NCBI GenBank assembly: GCA_014058105.1
Contig: JACGCM010001511.1
Span: 1,302,001-1,366,000, forward strand
Length of the DNA: 64,000 nucleotides
Origin: Kingdonia uniflora
Lineage: Eukaryota > Streptophyta > Magnoliopsida > Ranunculales > Circaeasteraceae
Direction: 5' to 3'
The notes under the pieces were generated by a model that was not told where the DNA came from, made no database searches, and saw only the letters and a list, made by a program, of their open reading frames with translations. Shown here one piece after another: positions 22,701 through 33,640 of the stretch (position 1 is the first letter of the stretch; every line of letters starts with the position of its first letter). A program made the translations under genes and the position numbers.

Positions 22701-22953
22701 CTAAAATCAAATGGATGGAAAAGACACTAGCAGACTAGGTTCATAAATAGGTAAACAAACAAACAGAATCAAACAGCCATTAATTTGATCAAACACCATT
22801 TCATAAATAAAATTGTCTTATACGTCATCAAACAAGCAATAGAGAGAGTTCAAACTGAAAAACTAGAAAACATGAAATTTATTATATCAAGCTAGAAAAC
22901 AACAAAGTCATCTTCTCCTTATGTCGTAACACATCATGCTTAAACACCCTTGC

Positions 22954-23220
22954 TTATGGTAAAACTTCTAAGATTTTAACCCACTCTGGTTCAGTAAGGC
23001 TGAATATACCAGTTACTTCATTATAACACTCCCCGGCCAATTGTGTTAGGGTCACCCAATTCTTATACTTTTTCTTCAGATGCAACCAGTTGTTTCTTAA
23101 ACATGAAAGGGAGACATTCTGTTCGAATTTCTGAATGCCTTTCTCCTTCATATTTCTGAATGAACAAAGTTTAAGATTGCCACTCTCATCAATACCGTAA
23201 GTGTCAATCTCATGTTAAGC
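22954..23220 (-). pseudogene. Myb/SANT-like domain fragment
   Basis: The minus frame at 23151-22954 contains LRNNWLHLKKKYKNWVTL followed by YNEVTGIFSLTEPEWVKIL. This is the second half of the Myb/SANT-like DNA-binding domain (Pfam Myb_DNA-bind_3 pattern: LKNKWxxLKKEYxxW ... GWNPxTGTIxxxDEWW) seen in plant L10-interacting Myb proteins and PIF/Harbinger ORF1. The upstream half (about 23160-23280) is weak and a stop is present, so it is a relic or an exon of a decayed gene. No transposase lies nearby. Confidence 0.55.
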
Positions 23221-23679
23221 ATGCTCTATGAACCAGCAATTATTGATGTGATCAAAGTACAAATGATATTGTACCCTACAGAAAAGCATCTGAAGTGGAA
23301 AAATCACAACATTATTTTTAGTAATATAATTGGCTTAATATATAAGTAAGTAAGCATTTCTATATACAAACAGTTCTACAGATGGATACAAAGCATAACA
23401 GATATAGGTAATAAGCATTTATCCATTATATGTAGGCAACAAAACAAATGGGCATAACAGTAGTGCAAAGGCAGCAAAACAGATGGACATAAGATGAAGG
23501 AAATGAAGTATTTATATGTAGATTCCTTCTTATATAATGTATGGTTGTTCTAGCAGTATAATATGCAGATTCCTTGTAAACTGATAACATGGAAAACAAG
23601 GGATATTCATATTAGTAGTGTTGGCTTTAAGCTATGTATAAGAACCCAATGGCAATATTAACCAACAGCTACTCCTAGT

Positions 23680-23913
23680 GCTTCTAGTATGTGGAAAAGA
23701 ATGGTGGGGTTGATGAATACAGTCAAAGCTAATACTGCATGGGTGCTAGGAGAAGGGAATCTGGACTTCTGGAATGACAACTGGACTGGTGAAGGTCCAC
23801 TGCAAGACCTATTTGAAGTAAGCCCTAATCAAAGCTTACTAGCAAAAGATGCCATTAACAGTAATAAAGCTTGGCATTACTTAATGTTGATATACCTGAT
23901 GACGAGAAAATAG
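23680..23913 (+). pseudogene. LINE ORF2 C-terminal fragment
   Basis: SSMWKRMVGLMNTVKANTAW, then VLGEGNLDFWNDNWTGEGPL and DLFEVS. This is the conserved block just before the zinc-binding region at the end of plant L1-type LINE ORF2 (usually S.MWR.I......RWRIGNG..I.FW.DNW). Only this block survives, with no flanking RT, so it is a small fragment of a plus-strand LINE. Confidence 0.65.
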
Positions 23914-24469
23914 TACATGACATTTTGTGTACATATATACTAAATCGATTAACACATAATGCAATATATGCATCTCTCTATATTTAATATGAATTCCAGG
24001 CGTATGAATGAAAACCAACTTTGATAAAAAAAAATGTCACCATATATAGAGATAAATAGATAGACAAGAGTAGTATACCTTTATCAAGTAAAGAGTGGAA
24101 AACATATGGACAGTTTCAGATGGGAATTTTCAGATAACAGTTTCTGCAAAGGCAGTTTCTGCAATAACAGTATAGGCAGCTTCAGATAGCAGGCATAAGG
24201 GGGGCATATTTTCAATGTTCTTCCCCTCTCTTCCTCTACCTATCTACTTGAACACAGATGCTCATGCAAAGGAGATATTGTTAATGTTTTCCTTAATGAG
24301 ATTAATTCCCAGTACTTGAACACAGATGCTATATGAATATACTATAGCTTATAAACAAGTATATATATAAACAAGTCTAACAAGTACATAAGCAATATGA
24401 ATATACTTGGCACCAATATCATACACAAACAAGTAATAACAGCTTCAATAAATTACTGAGCAGATAGCT

Positions 24470-24800
24470 TATAACAGCTTATCTTGTACTAATGGATGAA
24501 AAAGAACTGCAAAAGAACTGTAATGGATAACAGCTTATCTTGTACTAATGGATGGAAAAGAACTATAAGAGAACTGTAATGGATAACAACTTATCTTGTA
24601 CTAATGGATAGAAAAGAACTATAACAGTTAACAGATAACACTTAATAATGGATGGAAAAGACTTTATAGCATATAGCAGTTAATAGTTAACAAATAACAC
24701 TTTATAATAGATAACACTTTATAGCAGATAGCAGATAACAACTTATCTTATAACAGATAACAGTTTATAGATAACACTTTATAATGGATGGAAAAGAACT
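24470..24800. repeat. 56-bp tandem repeats passing into degenerate ATAACAG-rich DNA
   Basis: ATCTTGTACTAATGGAT recurs at 24481, 24537 and 24593, so the period is 56 bp. Each copy includes AAAAGAACT and GTAATGGATAACA. From 24620 to 24800 shorter units based on AGATAACACTTTATA follow. Confidence 0.8.
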
Positions 24801-25546
24801 GTAAATGGATGGTACCACGCAGTTCAAATGAGTAATTACTGAATTTCAAAATGGGTATCAATTGTTGACCATCCTAGATTAGATGCTAAGATTTCTAAGG
24901 ACTAAACTCTTTGTCATTGCCTTCCACTTGCTACAAGCTTTAATAACAATGAACAAGTACCAACGTAGAAAAGATAAGATAATGAAGTACTAAATTAATA
25001 ATGACAAAAGTTGTAAGTCATTCTTCATCATTCTTCTTTCTTACCATTGTATTGTCGAACGATTCAGAGATACAAGAATTACCAACTTGAAGAGAGTGAG
25101 TTGCATTTTATAGTAGTAGATAGAGATACTATGAGTTAGAATACAAAAATCAAGGCTAACTTACTTGACAATACAACTCTTTACTTCAACTCCAAAGGGG
25201 CAACAGTAACACACAAAACATCCTAAGATAGGAGAGAAGGCTGATCAGCTTCATCCCATGGCCTATTTATGGGTCCAACTTTTTGATTTATACTTAAAAC
25301 TCATCGTGGACCAAATTAATGTACCAATCACCCCCATATCCTAAAAGAAGAAAGAATATTCCTGATTTTTGATACATAAAGATAACAGCTCTCCTCGATC
25401 AAGCATATAATGGGCATGTTCCTCCCACCCCTTTTTCTTCTTCCCTTTTCTAATTCCTAAGCTTTTGTTTATGCCTTTATGGAATCACTCTCAAGGCATG
25501 GTTCAAACCTAATTTCTAGGCAAGGTTAAAACATTGATGTCACGAT
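24801..25546. other. Non-coding DNA, nothing identified
   Basis: No supported frame, RNA or repeat end. The sequence around 25060-25400 looks like ordinary AT-rich intergenic DNA. Confidence 0.4.
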
Positions 25547-25793
25547 TGTTGGGGATTATACGAATCCCAAATTTCTAGGGTTTCATTTGTTGAATATAGA
25601 ATATATGTTGAATATAGAATATACCTAATATAAGATATATACTAAATATAGAATTCTCTAAATATAAGATATTCTTACTTAGCGCCCAAGTAATTGTAAC
25701 TATATAAGGAGAAGGTCTTCTTCTATTGTAATGAGCGAATAATAATAAAGTTAGTCCTCCTCGAATCTCTTATTCTTTATATTAGTTTCTACA
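25547..25793 (+). repeat. copia-2 5' LTR
   Basis: 247 bp from TGTTGGGGATTATACG to TTAGTTTCTACA, with canonical TG...CA ends. A CTATATAAGG TATA-like word sits at about 25702. The right end abuts the primer site. A single LTR with no partner in the window. Confidence 0.75.
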
Positions 25794-25807
25794 TGGCATC
25801 AGAGCGG
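25794..25807 (+). other. copia-2 primer-binding site
   Basis: TGGCATCAGAGCGG directly after the LTR matches the complement of the plant initiator methionine tRNA 3' end (TGGTATCAGAGC) at 11 of 12 positions. Confidence 0.8.
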
Positions 25808-25887
25808 GTTCGATAATTGAACCTGGTTCTATCGAATTGAATTCCGCTGTGAATTGTTGTCATGAAGCTTAATTATGTTGCGAAGTT

Positions 25888-26065
25888 CGAAGTTACTGTA
25901 GCTGTAACAGTTCGAAGTACTGTAGCAGATACCAAAAAATCACTGTAGTAGTAGTGTTCAAAGTACTGTAGCAGTTCAAAGTACTATAACAGATACCAGA
26001 AAATCACTGTAGTAGTTCGAAGTTACTGTAGCAGATACCAGAAAATGACTGTAGCAGTTTGACCA
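25888..26065 (+). repeat. ACTGTAGCAG leader repeats of copia-2
   Basis: The words GTTCGAAGTACTGTAGCAG and AGATACCAGAAAATCACTGTAG alternate with small changes about four times between the primer site and the protease frame. Confidence 0.75.
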
Positions 26066-26137
26066 ATGGGTTCCAATGATGTTACAACAATGGTATCATC
26101 AAACTGAAACTCTAATTCTCACATTGCCCAGTCAGGT

Positions 26138-26551
26138 ATGAAAACTAAATGTAGTCTTTTAGTTGTAAATTCTTTGAATAGTACTTGGTTAATTGATACT
26201 GGTGCATTAGATCACATGGTAAACGACTCTAACATATTATCATTCATTACACCTTCAACCCAAACCTCTATATACACAGCAAATGGTGGTTCCTCTCCTG
26301 TAATTGGAGAAGGTTTTACTGACATATCTGAATCCATGACATTAAACTTTGTCCTTATTATTCCTGCTCTAGAGTACAATATCTTGTCTGTCAGTAGGAT
26401 CACTGTTGTATTTACATGTATTGTGGCGTTTTGGCCTCAATTATGTATTTTTCAGGATATATTGACTCGGCAGGTTCTTGGTAGTGGTGTTAGAAAAGGC
26501 AATCTCTACTATTTGGACCTGACTAATAGTAGAGAACAAAGAATTCATTAG
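26138..26551 (+). pseudogene. copia-2 protease fragment
   Basis: WLIDTGALDHMVNDSNIL (about 26187-26240) is the copia aspartic protease active site, usually W.[IL]DSGAS.H. DTGA keeps the catalytic Asp. It is followed by YTANGGSSPVIGEGF and LNFVLIIPALEYNILSVSRI, the standard continuation. After IT the match to the usual sequence is disturbed by a deletion (VVFTCIVAFWPQLCIFQDILT). It ends in a stop at 26549-26551, in frame with the next piece. Confidence 0.75.
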
Positions 26552-26749
26552 GTGAATAAAGTCGAAGGAATTGAAGAAGCAAAAGCTAATGTGTGGTTAT
26601 GGCATCGACGACTGGGTCATCTCTCCTTCGGGTATCTTCAGAAATTTAATTCGTCGTTATTTTCGAATTGTAGTATTTCAGAGTTTAAGTGTGATATTTG
26701 TGAACTCGCTAAGAGTCATCGTATTACATACTCATTTAATAAAACTTAG
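26552..26749 (+). pseudogene. copia-2 GAG-pre-integrase domain
   Basis: VWLWHRRLGHLSFGYLQKF and FKCDICELAKSHRITY form the copia HHCC zinc motif (H-x3-H ... C-x2-C). It follows the protease frame directly. The element breaks off at SFNKT, five residues after the point where the integrase core normally begins. Confidence 0.8.
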
Positions 26750-27010
26750 GGTTGTCTAAATCCTCTCCGTCAGATTCTAAATCAGTAGTCATCCGGGGTA
26801 TGAACTTGCTTTTTTCGCAACCGATTGCGTGATTTCGTATAGACCGGGCAGGATGAAACCCCACGCGTCTTGCGTTAACGAGTAGGCATGTAGGGTTTTG
26901 CCCTCTTCCTCTACCATGAGTCCTCCTCCTAGTGTTTTCGAGTCGGGTTAGACGACACCAGTGACAGAGCCAGAGGTGTTCCAGGAGGGTTAGTTGAACC
27001 CCCTGGCTGC
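26750..27010. other. Unexplained GC-richer segment between two retroelements
   Basis: This block is clearly richer in GC than its neighbours. On the minus strand one frame is open across it and reads RRRTHGRGRGQNPT and later MTTDLESDGEDLDNPKF. I recognise no domain. It has no repeat ends that I can see and joins the copia-2 break point to the LINE 3' end. Confidence 0.4.
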
Positions 27011-27059
27011 CGGGAACTTCCCTTTGATGCAGAGATTTTTTCAAAATAAAAATAAAATT

Positions 27060-29000
27060 CACCTTTTGAATTGTAGAATTTGCTTTGCATAAACTGTCCC
27101 CACTGACTACACTTATTTAAGACTTCCCTGCCCAACTTCATAAGTAGAGATTTGTTAACTTCTTTGAGGCCTCTGATCCCCAAACAACCTTCATTTGTTG
27201 GTTTACAACTTTTTCCAGGCAATGGTTACCACTTTCTTCTTTTCTAGATCTCCACTCCATAGAAAATTTGTGAGAATACCTTCACATTCTTTAATAACAC
27301 TTGCAGGCCATTTGTAGATAGACATATTATAGATAGATATGCTACTGAGGTTAGATTTAGCTAGCATAAGTCTCCCTTGATAGGATAAAAGCCTCCTCAC
27401 CCAACTGGCTGCTCTCTTTCTTATCTTGTCTACTTAACCTCTTAAATGTATGGTTTTCACCCTTCCTTTAACCACTGACACCCCTAAATATGTTTCAGGA
27501 AAATTGCCTTCTTTCATACCAAATATGTTGCAAGTATTTCTTCTTCTATCTGTATTCATGGCCCCACAAAAGCATTTGCTTTTGTCAATATTTACATGTT
27601 GCCCTGAAGCTTGTTGATAGGAAAGCAAAACAGATTTAAGCTTCCTCAAACCTCTAATGTCCCCATTTGCAAATATAAAAACGTCATCAACAAATATAAG
27701 GTGGGAGGGTCATATATTAACCTTTATAAGTGACCATAGGCTGAACCATCTTCAATCCTCTAAGCTTGTTGATTCCTCTACTTAGTAAATCGTCTGCCAA
27801 AGCAAATACAATTGGGGTGAGAGGGTCTTCCTGCTTGAGACCTTTGGAGACATTAAAATAACCACATGGTCCATCATTAATCAAAACAGAGATTTTAGTA
27901 CTCATAAGAACTGTGTATATTTTGTCACACCACATTTTGTCAAACCCAAATTTCTGTAATGTCTGCAGCAAGTACTCCCAACTAATAGTATCAAATGCCA
28001 GAGAGGTATCTATCTTCATAACTTGGTTCCCCCCTCTTCTCTTCTTAGTAAGTTCATTTGCCATTCAGATGCCAAGCCAAAGTTCCCTTGTATGCTTCTC
28101 TCAGGTAGAAAGACCGCTTGTTCTTCATTTAACAGCTTCCCTGCAACTTTCTTAAGTCTAGTAGCCATGACTTCTGTGATAATTTTGAAACTGAAATTGC
28201 TCAAACAAAGTGGTCTATAGCTCTAGGAGTTAAACTAGGAAGAGGATCTCTCATTTGGAATTAACACTATAAAATTGGAGTTAAACTCATTTGGAAGAGT
28301 GTTTTCCTCGAAGAAAGAGGAAGCTTCCCTGATCACATCATACTTTATTGTTTCCCAAAAGTGCTGATAGAAAATCTCACTGAAACCATCAGGTCTAGGT
28401 GAGCTGTTAGGGCCCATTTTGAAAACTGCTTTCTGTATCTCCTCCATACCAGGAATGCTAGTGAGGTATGTATTGTCCTCAATTATAATACCTGTAGGTA
28501 TAAGATTCAGTAATTCATACAGTGCTTTCTTGGAATTTGTTTTCATAAAACTCGACAATATAGGATGCAATCTCAGCTTGGTTGTCTATCACTCCCTATT
28601 GTCCTACCTTATTGATTCAATCTGTCTCTTCATTGTTTTGATCTTGGACATGGCATGAAAGAAATGTGTGTTTCTGTCCCCTTCCTTGATCCATTGACTT
28701 TTGTTTCCAAAGAGTAGCTTCCTGTTTGTATAAGTTGTACAGTGTAGCAGTTTTCTCTACTATACAATCATGAATTAAATCATTTTCAATATCCAGCTCT
28801 TGATCCAGCCGCATCTGTTCAATTTCATTCTCCAAGGCTCTCATCTTGATTTTAATATTACCAAAAACATTGACATTCCAAATTTTTATGCCTGCTTTAA
28901 GCCTCTTTTAGTTTTTGTTTGAGAACGAATAAAGGTGCTCCCTCTATGCACTTTAACTAACTGCAATTCACCACATCTTTAAACCCAGGATTCTCAGCCA
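27060..29000 (-). pseudogene. LINE-1 reverse transcriptase and C-terminal region
   Basis: Read downward from about 28985: NPGFKDVVNC, a helical linker with MRALENEIEQMRLDQELDIE, MGPNSSPRPDGFSEIFYQHF (28570 frame), LIPNERSS, LSNFSFKIITEVMATRLKKV and QAVFLPERSIQGNFGLASE, IDTSLAFDTISWEYL, GYFNVSKGLKQEDPLTPIVF, the catalytic FVDD at about 27683-27694 (usual FADD), and YLGVSVVKGRVK with LLSYQGRLMLAKSNLSSISI. These are the successive RT motifs of plant L1 elements. Frames at 28617-28844, 28235-28570, 28016-28204, 27717-28064, 27434-27649 and 27203-27400 are pieces of this one broken gene. Confidence 0.85.
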
Positions 29001-29010
29001 TCCTTTGACC

Positions 29011-29640
29011 GAGCCATATAGACTTACTGCTTGCGCTGATTGGATCAAATATAGAAAGCAACAACGATTAGTGCAATTTCTAGTTGCATTATGTAATGAT
29101 TTTGAGTCTCTTTGGGGTTCAATTCTTCATAGAGATCCTCTTCCTAGTGTTGACTCTGTAGTTAGTGAGCTTCTTGCAGAGGAGGATCGTTTGACGACGC
29201 AAATACGAAAGGGGGCTCTTACTATATCTACTTAGTCAGTTTTAGCGGTTCGGTCAATGCATTAGTCTCCGGCTTCTTATCCACCACGTTATGAATGTGC
29301 ATTTTGTCATCAAAAAGGCCATTGGAAGAATCAGTGCCCAAAGAGGTCATTACAGCAATACCGAGGGTTAGCACCGTTACCACTCTCACAACAATACAGA
29401 GGTCCTTCCCAGTCTCAGTCCTACGGTGGAGCACCTCCACAACAGTACTTTAGACCCCCATCACAAAATCCACAGTGCCCACCTACGCCTCTACCTCATC
29501 ACACTCATCCAACTCAGTCTGTAGCATTACCGTACAGTGATGCATCTTTTTTTGATGTTGCAGCTCAGATAGAACATTTTTTGCTTTAGCGTCCTGATAT
29601 TATTTCACATGCTAGTTCTACCTCATCTGGTGCAGCTTGA
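29011..29640 (+). pseudogene. copia-3 gag (C-terminal part)
   Basis: KQQRLVQFLVALCNDFESLW and SILHRDPLPSVDSVVSELLA (29005-29235 frame) form the second half of the copia gag domain. CAFCHQKGHWKNQCPKR at about 29298-29350 is the CCHC knuckle (C-x2-C-x4-H-x4-C). A Gln/Pro/Ser-rich tail follows (QQYRG, PPQQYFRPPSQ). A stop at 29235 and two near 29588 and 29638 break it. Confidence 0.75.
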
Positions 29641-29649
29641 GGTAGTTGC

Positions 29650-30100
29650 CATACAACTTGAATTTTTGATTCTGGTGCCATACATCAAATGACCCGTGAT
29701 CGGTTTATGTTTTCGAGTCTTACACGTCATTCGTCCATCATTAGTGTTACTGCAGCTAATGGATCATTTATGCCCTTAGTTGGAGTTGGACCTGTCTCCA
29801 CACCACACTTGTCCCTTACTGATGTTTATTTTCTTCCCCATCTCACTTTGAGTTTGATTTATGTTAGTCAGTTGTCTTTCTGGATATTTTCTTTTCTTTT
29901 TAGATTCTCATTTTTTTGTGCAGGACCGTCATACTCAAAGGTTGATTAGGACCGGTTGTAGAGATGGCGGCCTGTACATTTTAGAAAATTTTCAGCCATC
30001 TGCTAGAACAGTTTCAGATAGTTCTTCTGCTGATTTGTCTTCTTTCCGTTTAGGATCTAAGTCTAGCATATTTATTTATGGCATGCTAGATTAGGTCATG
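29650..30100 (+). pseudogene. copia-3 protease
   Basis: IFDSGAIHQMTRDRFMFSSL (about 29665-29720) carries the DSGA active site. VTAANGSFMPLVGVGPVSTP and LTDVYFLPHLTLSLIYVSQL follow, as usual in copia. A T-rich slippage stretch near 29885-29915 shifts the frame. The next frame contains the linker RLIRTGCRDGGLYILE leading into the GAG-pre-integrase domain. Confidence 0.75.
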
Positions 30101-30940
30101 TGTCAGGATCTCGGTTAAAGTATTTAGTTTCGACTAATATTTTAGGAGATGTTTATTGTCATGATATTTCAGAGTGTTCTAGTTGTAAACTTGGAAAATT
30201 TTATGTTTTACCCTTTTATGTTAGTACGTCTGTCACTTCTGCACCTTTTGATCTAGTTCACTCTGACGTATGGGGCCTGCTCCCCATCCCACTAAAGGGG
30301 GGCTCATTATTATGCTTCATTTGCTGATGATTAGTCTCGTTATTGTTGGGTATTTTTGATGAAACGACGATCTAAGTTTTTTTTCAATTTTCAAAACATT
30401 TAAAGCTTTGGTTTAATCACAATTTTTTACTGTTATCAAATGCTTTCGTGGTGACTTGGGAGGAGAGTATACCTTTTGAGATTTTGTAGATTTATTTGCC
30501 TCAGACGAGACTATCCACCAGTCTTCTTGTGCTAAAACTCCTCAACAAAATGGTGTTGCTGAAAGAAAACATCGTTATATAATGGAGACTCCACGATCTA
30601 TAATTATTTCTGCATCTGTTCCTAGTATCTTTTGGGGTGAGGCAGTCCTTACAATTATTCATCTAATCAATAGGATTTCAACAATTCTTACTTCTAGCAT
30701 TACTCCTTATGAGCGTTTGTTCGGCAAACCTCCAGATTATTCGTCCTTTAGGGTTTTTTGCTGCACATGCTTTGTTATGTGCCACAATGTCGACCGTAGC
30801 AAGCTTTCTCGTCGATCTATTATGTATATTTTTCTTGGCTACAGTGATACTCAGAAAGGTTATAGATGTTATGATCCCATTGGTCAAAAGTTATGTCTCC
30901 TGCCACAGTCTTTTTGGAGCATATCCCTCTGTATTTGATT
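30060..30940 (+). pseudogene. copia-3 integrase
   Basis: The zinc region has HARLGHVS-like text and CSSCKLGKFYVLPF (about 30175-30215). The core begins PFDLVHSDVWG with the first catalytic Asp (about 30247-30280). KTPQQNGVAERKHRYIMET at 30537-30580 contains the catalytic Glu. SVPSIFWGEAVLTIIHLINR and TPYERLFGKPPDYSSFRVF complete the fold. Frameshifts at about 30310-30330 and 30400-30440 divide it. Confidence 0.8.
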
Positions 30941-31243
30941 CTTGACCGATCACGAGAGATTCACGAATTGGAGTTGCTCTATGTTGATTCTTTCCCTGTT
31001 AATGATACTAGTTCTGATACGCTAGCTACACTGCCAATTCCTGAGCATGTCCCAATGACTCCTATTTTTGTTGGACCAGCTTCTCGACGTTATCCGGTGC
31101 GGGATCCTTATCCTCCTGATAAATTTGGTTTTTCCAACTCTTGTTATTCCACTGAGTTTACTTCTTTTTTAGCCACTATTCATGGTCATTCTGAGCCATC
31201 TTCTTACAAAGAGGCATGCATTGATCCTCTTTAGCGTCAGGCC

Positions 31244-32239
31244 ATGGATGAGGAACTATCTGCTTTACACCAAATAGGGACAAGGGATTTGATGTCGTTA
31301 CCTTTGATGAAGCATGTTGTTAGTAGTCATTGGATTTATAAAATAAAGATAAAATTTGATGGATCAGTTGAGCGAAACAAGGCCCGCCTTGTTGCTCGTG
31401 GTTTCATGCAAGAGAATGGGATTGATTATAAGGAGACTTTTGCTCCCGTTGCAAAGATGACCACAGTTCATCTCTTGATTGCTGTTGCGTTTGCTCGACA
31501 ATGAGAGTTATATCAGATAGATGTAAATAATGCCTTTTTGCATGGTGATTTGACTAAGAAATTGTATATGACTCCTCGTCCAGTAGTTTCTCATTCGCTT
31601 GGTGAAGTTTGCAAGCTTCGGAAGGCTTTGTATGGTCTCAAACAAGCACCTCGTGCTTGGTTTGAAAAATTTTCATTAGTTATTAGTCAGTACGATTTCC
31701 GGAGTAGTGACCATGATTATGTTTTGTTTGTGCGTACAACAGTAGCGGGTAGTATTTTTTTTTTGTTATATGTTGATGATATGATTTTGATTGGTGATGA
31801 TAGTATTGACATCTCCACTTTGAAACTTCAGCTACATCGTGACTTTGAGATGAAGGATTTAGGTTCTCTTCATTATTTTTTAGGCATTGAGGTAGCCTCG
31901 TCTCCTAAAGGCTACTTGTTGTCTCAATCTAAATATGTTGTAAATGTTATTGAGAGAGTACGACTTACTGATACTCGGACTAGTGACACTCCTCTTGAGC
32001 TTCATGTGCGTCTTACTCCTTCTGATGGTGTACCTTTGGGAGATCCTACTTTGTACCGAATCATTGTTGGTAGCCTTGTATATTTGACTATCACTCAGCC
32101 TGATATTACATATGTTGTTCATATTGTCATTCAATTTGTTTCGGCCCCTAGAACTATGTATTGGGTTGTTGTCATTCGGATTCTAAGGTACATTCATGGT
32201 ACTTTATTTCAAAACTTATTGATTTTGTCATCCTCATAA
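31244..32239 (+). pseudogene. copia-3 reverse transcriptase
   Basis: Motifs in order: [58 protein letters not shown], then after one stop at 31502 LYQIDVNNAFLHGDLTKKLY, KLRKALYGLKQAPRAWFEKF, the catalytic LLYVDDMILIGDD (about 31767-31800), and LHYFLGIEVASSPKGYLLSQ. This is the best preserved copia RT in the window. The stop at 31502 interrupts an otherwise continuous frame. Confidence 0.85.
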
Positions 32240-32259
32240 TTAGTTCTTCGAGCTTATTT

Positions 32260-32636
32260 GATGCTGATTGGACTGGGGCACCGGCCTTTGTGTATTTTTC
32301 AGTGATTCTCTTATATTTTGGCGGAGTAAGAAGCAGGATGTTGTTTTTCAATCTTCTGCTGAGGCTGAGTATCATATTATGGCTGTGACTGCAGCTGAGA
32401 TAGTTTGGCTCTGCTGGCTTCTGTCTGACTTAGGAGTTTCTCTCTCTTCTCCTACCCCTATGTATTGTGACAACAAAAGTACCATCCAGATTGCTCACTA
32501 TTCAGTATTTCATGAGCGAGCAAAGCACATTGAAATTGATTATCACTTTACTCACCATCATTTGCAGAAGGGGACCTTATCTTTACCTTACATTCAGTCT
32601 CAGTTGAACCTGGCTGATTTCTTCACGAAGTCTTAG
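32260..32636 (+). pseudogene. copia-3 RNase H and Pol end
   Basis: DADWTGAPAF, then in the next frame FQSSAEAEYHIMAVTAAEIV, MYCDNKSTIQIAHYSVFHER, KHIEIDYHFTHHHLQKGTLS and NLADFFTKS, ending in TAG at 32634-32636. This is the copia RNase H domain with its DNxS and H(E)R..HIE motifs. Confidence 0.85.
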
Positions 32637-32714
32637 ACTGTGCAGCGCTTCCGTTTTTTCCTTAGCAAACTCTCGATGTTACTTGCTATATCATCAAGAG
32701 TTTGACGGGGCGGG

Positions 32715-32876
32715 TGTTAGAGTTAGCTTGTATAGCCCAATGGCTTTTATGTCTTTTTACCTGTCTTTACCCTTTTTCCCTTTTGTAAAGGTTGTTGTCT
32801 TAACCCTAACTTTCTACACATATTCTAATTATTAGAGAGTGTTCTTCTCCTTCTATTATCACACTCTGCTTTACCG
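32715..32876 (+). repeat. copia-3 3' LTR (end uncertain)
   Basis: It begins TGTTAGAGTTAGC just after a purine tract (GACGGGGCGGG). It runs through pyrimidine-rich DNA to the CTTTGACC word at 32877. The TG start is convincing; the CA end is not clear and there is no 5' copy for comparison. Confidence 0.5.
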
Positions 32877-33640
32877 CTTTGACCATTAATCCAACTGTCT
32901 CAGCCCGTCTTTTGGACTTTCTATAAGCGCACAATTGTCTACAGCTACAGCAAAATTCTAAATGTTCCTCAAGTTAGCTCCTCTGCCCCACTTTTTCACC
33001 CAGTCTTAAATTTGAAATGGAATCACCAATCACTAACCATGGGAATGAAAAGTGGTTGAAGCATTTCATGTTATCTCAAGGCTCGGCTCTTTAACTTATA
33101 TAAGTGCTTGCATGAAGTACAAAAATAATTTCATAATTAAAAATAAAAGAAATGATTTGAGAAGACATGTTTACCACATCAGGCTGATCAGCTCTCCAAA
33201 GCACCCAAATATTTCCAAATCCTTCCTCAGAATCGTTATTCAGGATGGACAAGGACATATTGTTTAATTCCGATTTATTAATAGCCTCATGTATAGGTTT
33301 CACTTTTGGTTCAGCTACACATGACATCTGGATCAATCTCCTTATTCATCTTTTTCAAATGTAGAATTGATTTGGTGTTCCCAAATACCCCTTGCATTCC
33401 AATATATGATCTTAATTAATAACTTTTTTTGGGACCGTTATTCAATCCGACTCTAGTAGTAGAGGGTTGGACCCTTACATTCTGAGCTATCTCTAAAGTA
33501 ACATTCTTGTTATATCTTCTTTTTTGTGTTTCCCAAACACCATCTAAATCTTTTACTCCATGTTCTAGAGAGTTGATTTGATCATCTTCTAACTCAGTGA
33601 GAGCAAAACACCGTAGGCATAATTTTTTTAACTCAATGCA
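32877..33640 (-). pseudogene. LINE-1 endonuclease N-terminal part
   Basis: Minus-strand reading from about 33640: ORF1-end or spacer text, then a start of the EEP endonuclease with YWNARGI (about 33400) and DPDVMCVAEPKVKPIHEAI (about 33285-33345; the catalytic Glu is in AEPK), NIWVLWRADQPDVV, FVLHASTYIS, and SFPWLVIGDSISNLRLGEKV (about 32990-33045; the usual motif is PWLVIGDFN). It then fades at the CTTTGACC boundary. It completes the LINE whose RT lies at 27060-29000. Confidence 0.7.

Larger units (their letters stand above)
25547..26749 (+). mobile_element. 5' half of Ty1/copia retrotransposon (copia-2)
   Basis: It has a 5' LTR (25547-25793), a good primer-binding site (25794 on), a leader with internal repeats, a protease-like frame and the GAG-pre-integrase domain. 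It stops abruptly at about 26748 in the middle of the integrase zinc region. No 3' LTR was found in the window. Gag is absent between leader and protease, so this copy has lost gag as well as RT and RNase H. Confidence 0.75.
29011..32876 (+). mobile_element. Ty1/copia retrotransposon (copia-3), 5'-truncated, inside LINE-1
   Basis: The order gag, CCHC knuckle, protease, integrase, RT and RNase H is complete, and a 3' LTR start follows (32715). The 5' LTR and the first part of gag are missing. Flanking CTTTGACC direct repeats mark the block. Frames are open for up to 233 codons (31538-32239), so decay is moderate. Confidence 0.8.
27011..33640 (-). mobile_element. L1-type LINE (LINE-1), split by copia-3
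   Basis: On the minus strand the endonuclease N-terminus lies at about 33440-32877, while the linker, reverse transcriptase and C-terminal region lie at 29010-27011. The plus-strand copia-3 block (29011-32876) separates them. The direct word CTTTGACC flanks that block at 29003-29010 and 32877-32884. About 85 residues of the LINE product between the two halves are missing. All parts contain stops. No poly-A tail is visible at the 3' end near 27010. Confidence 0.75.
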
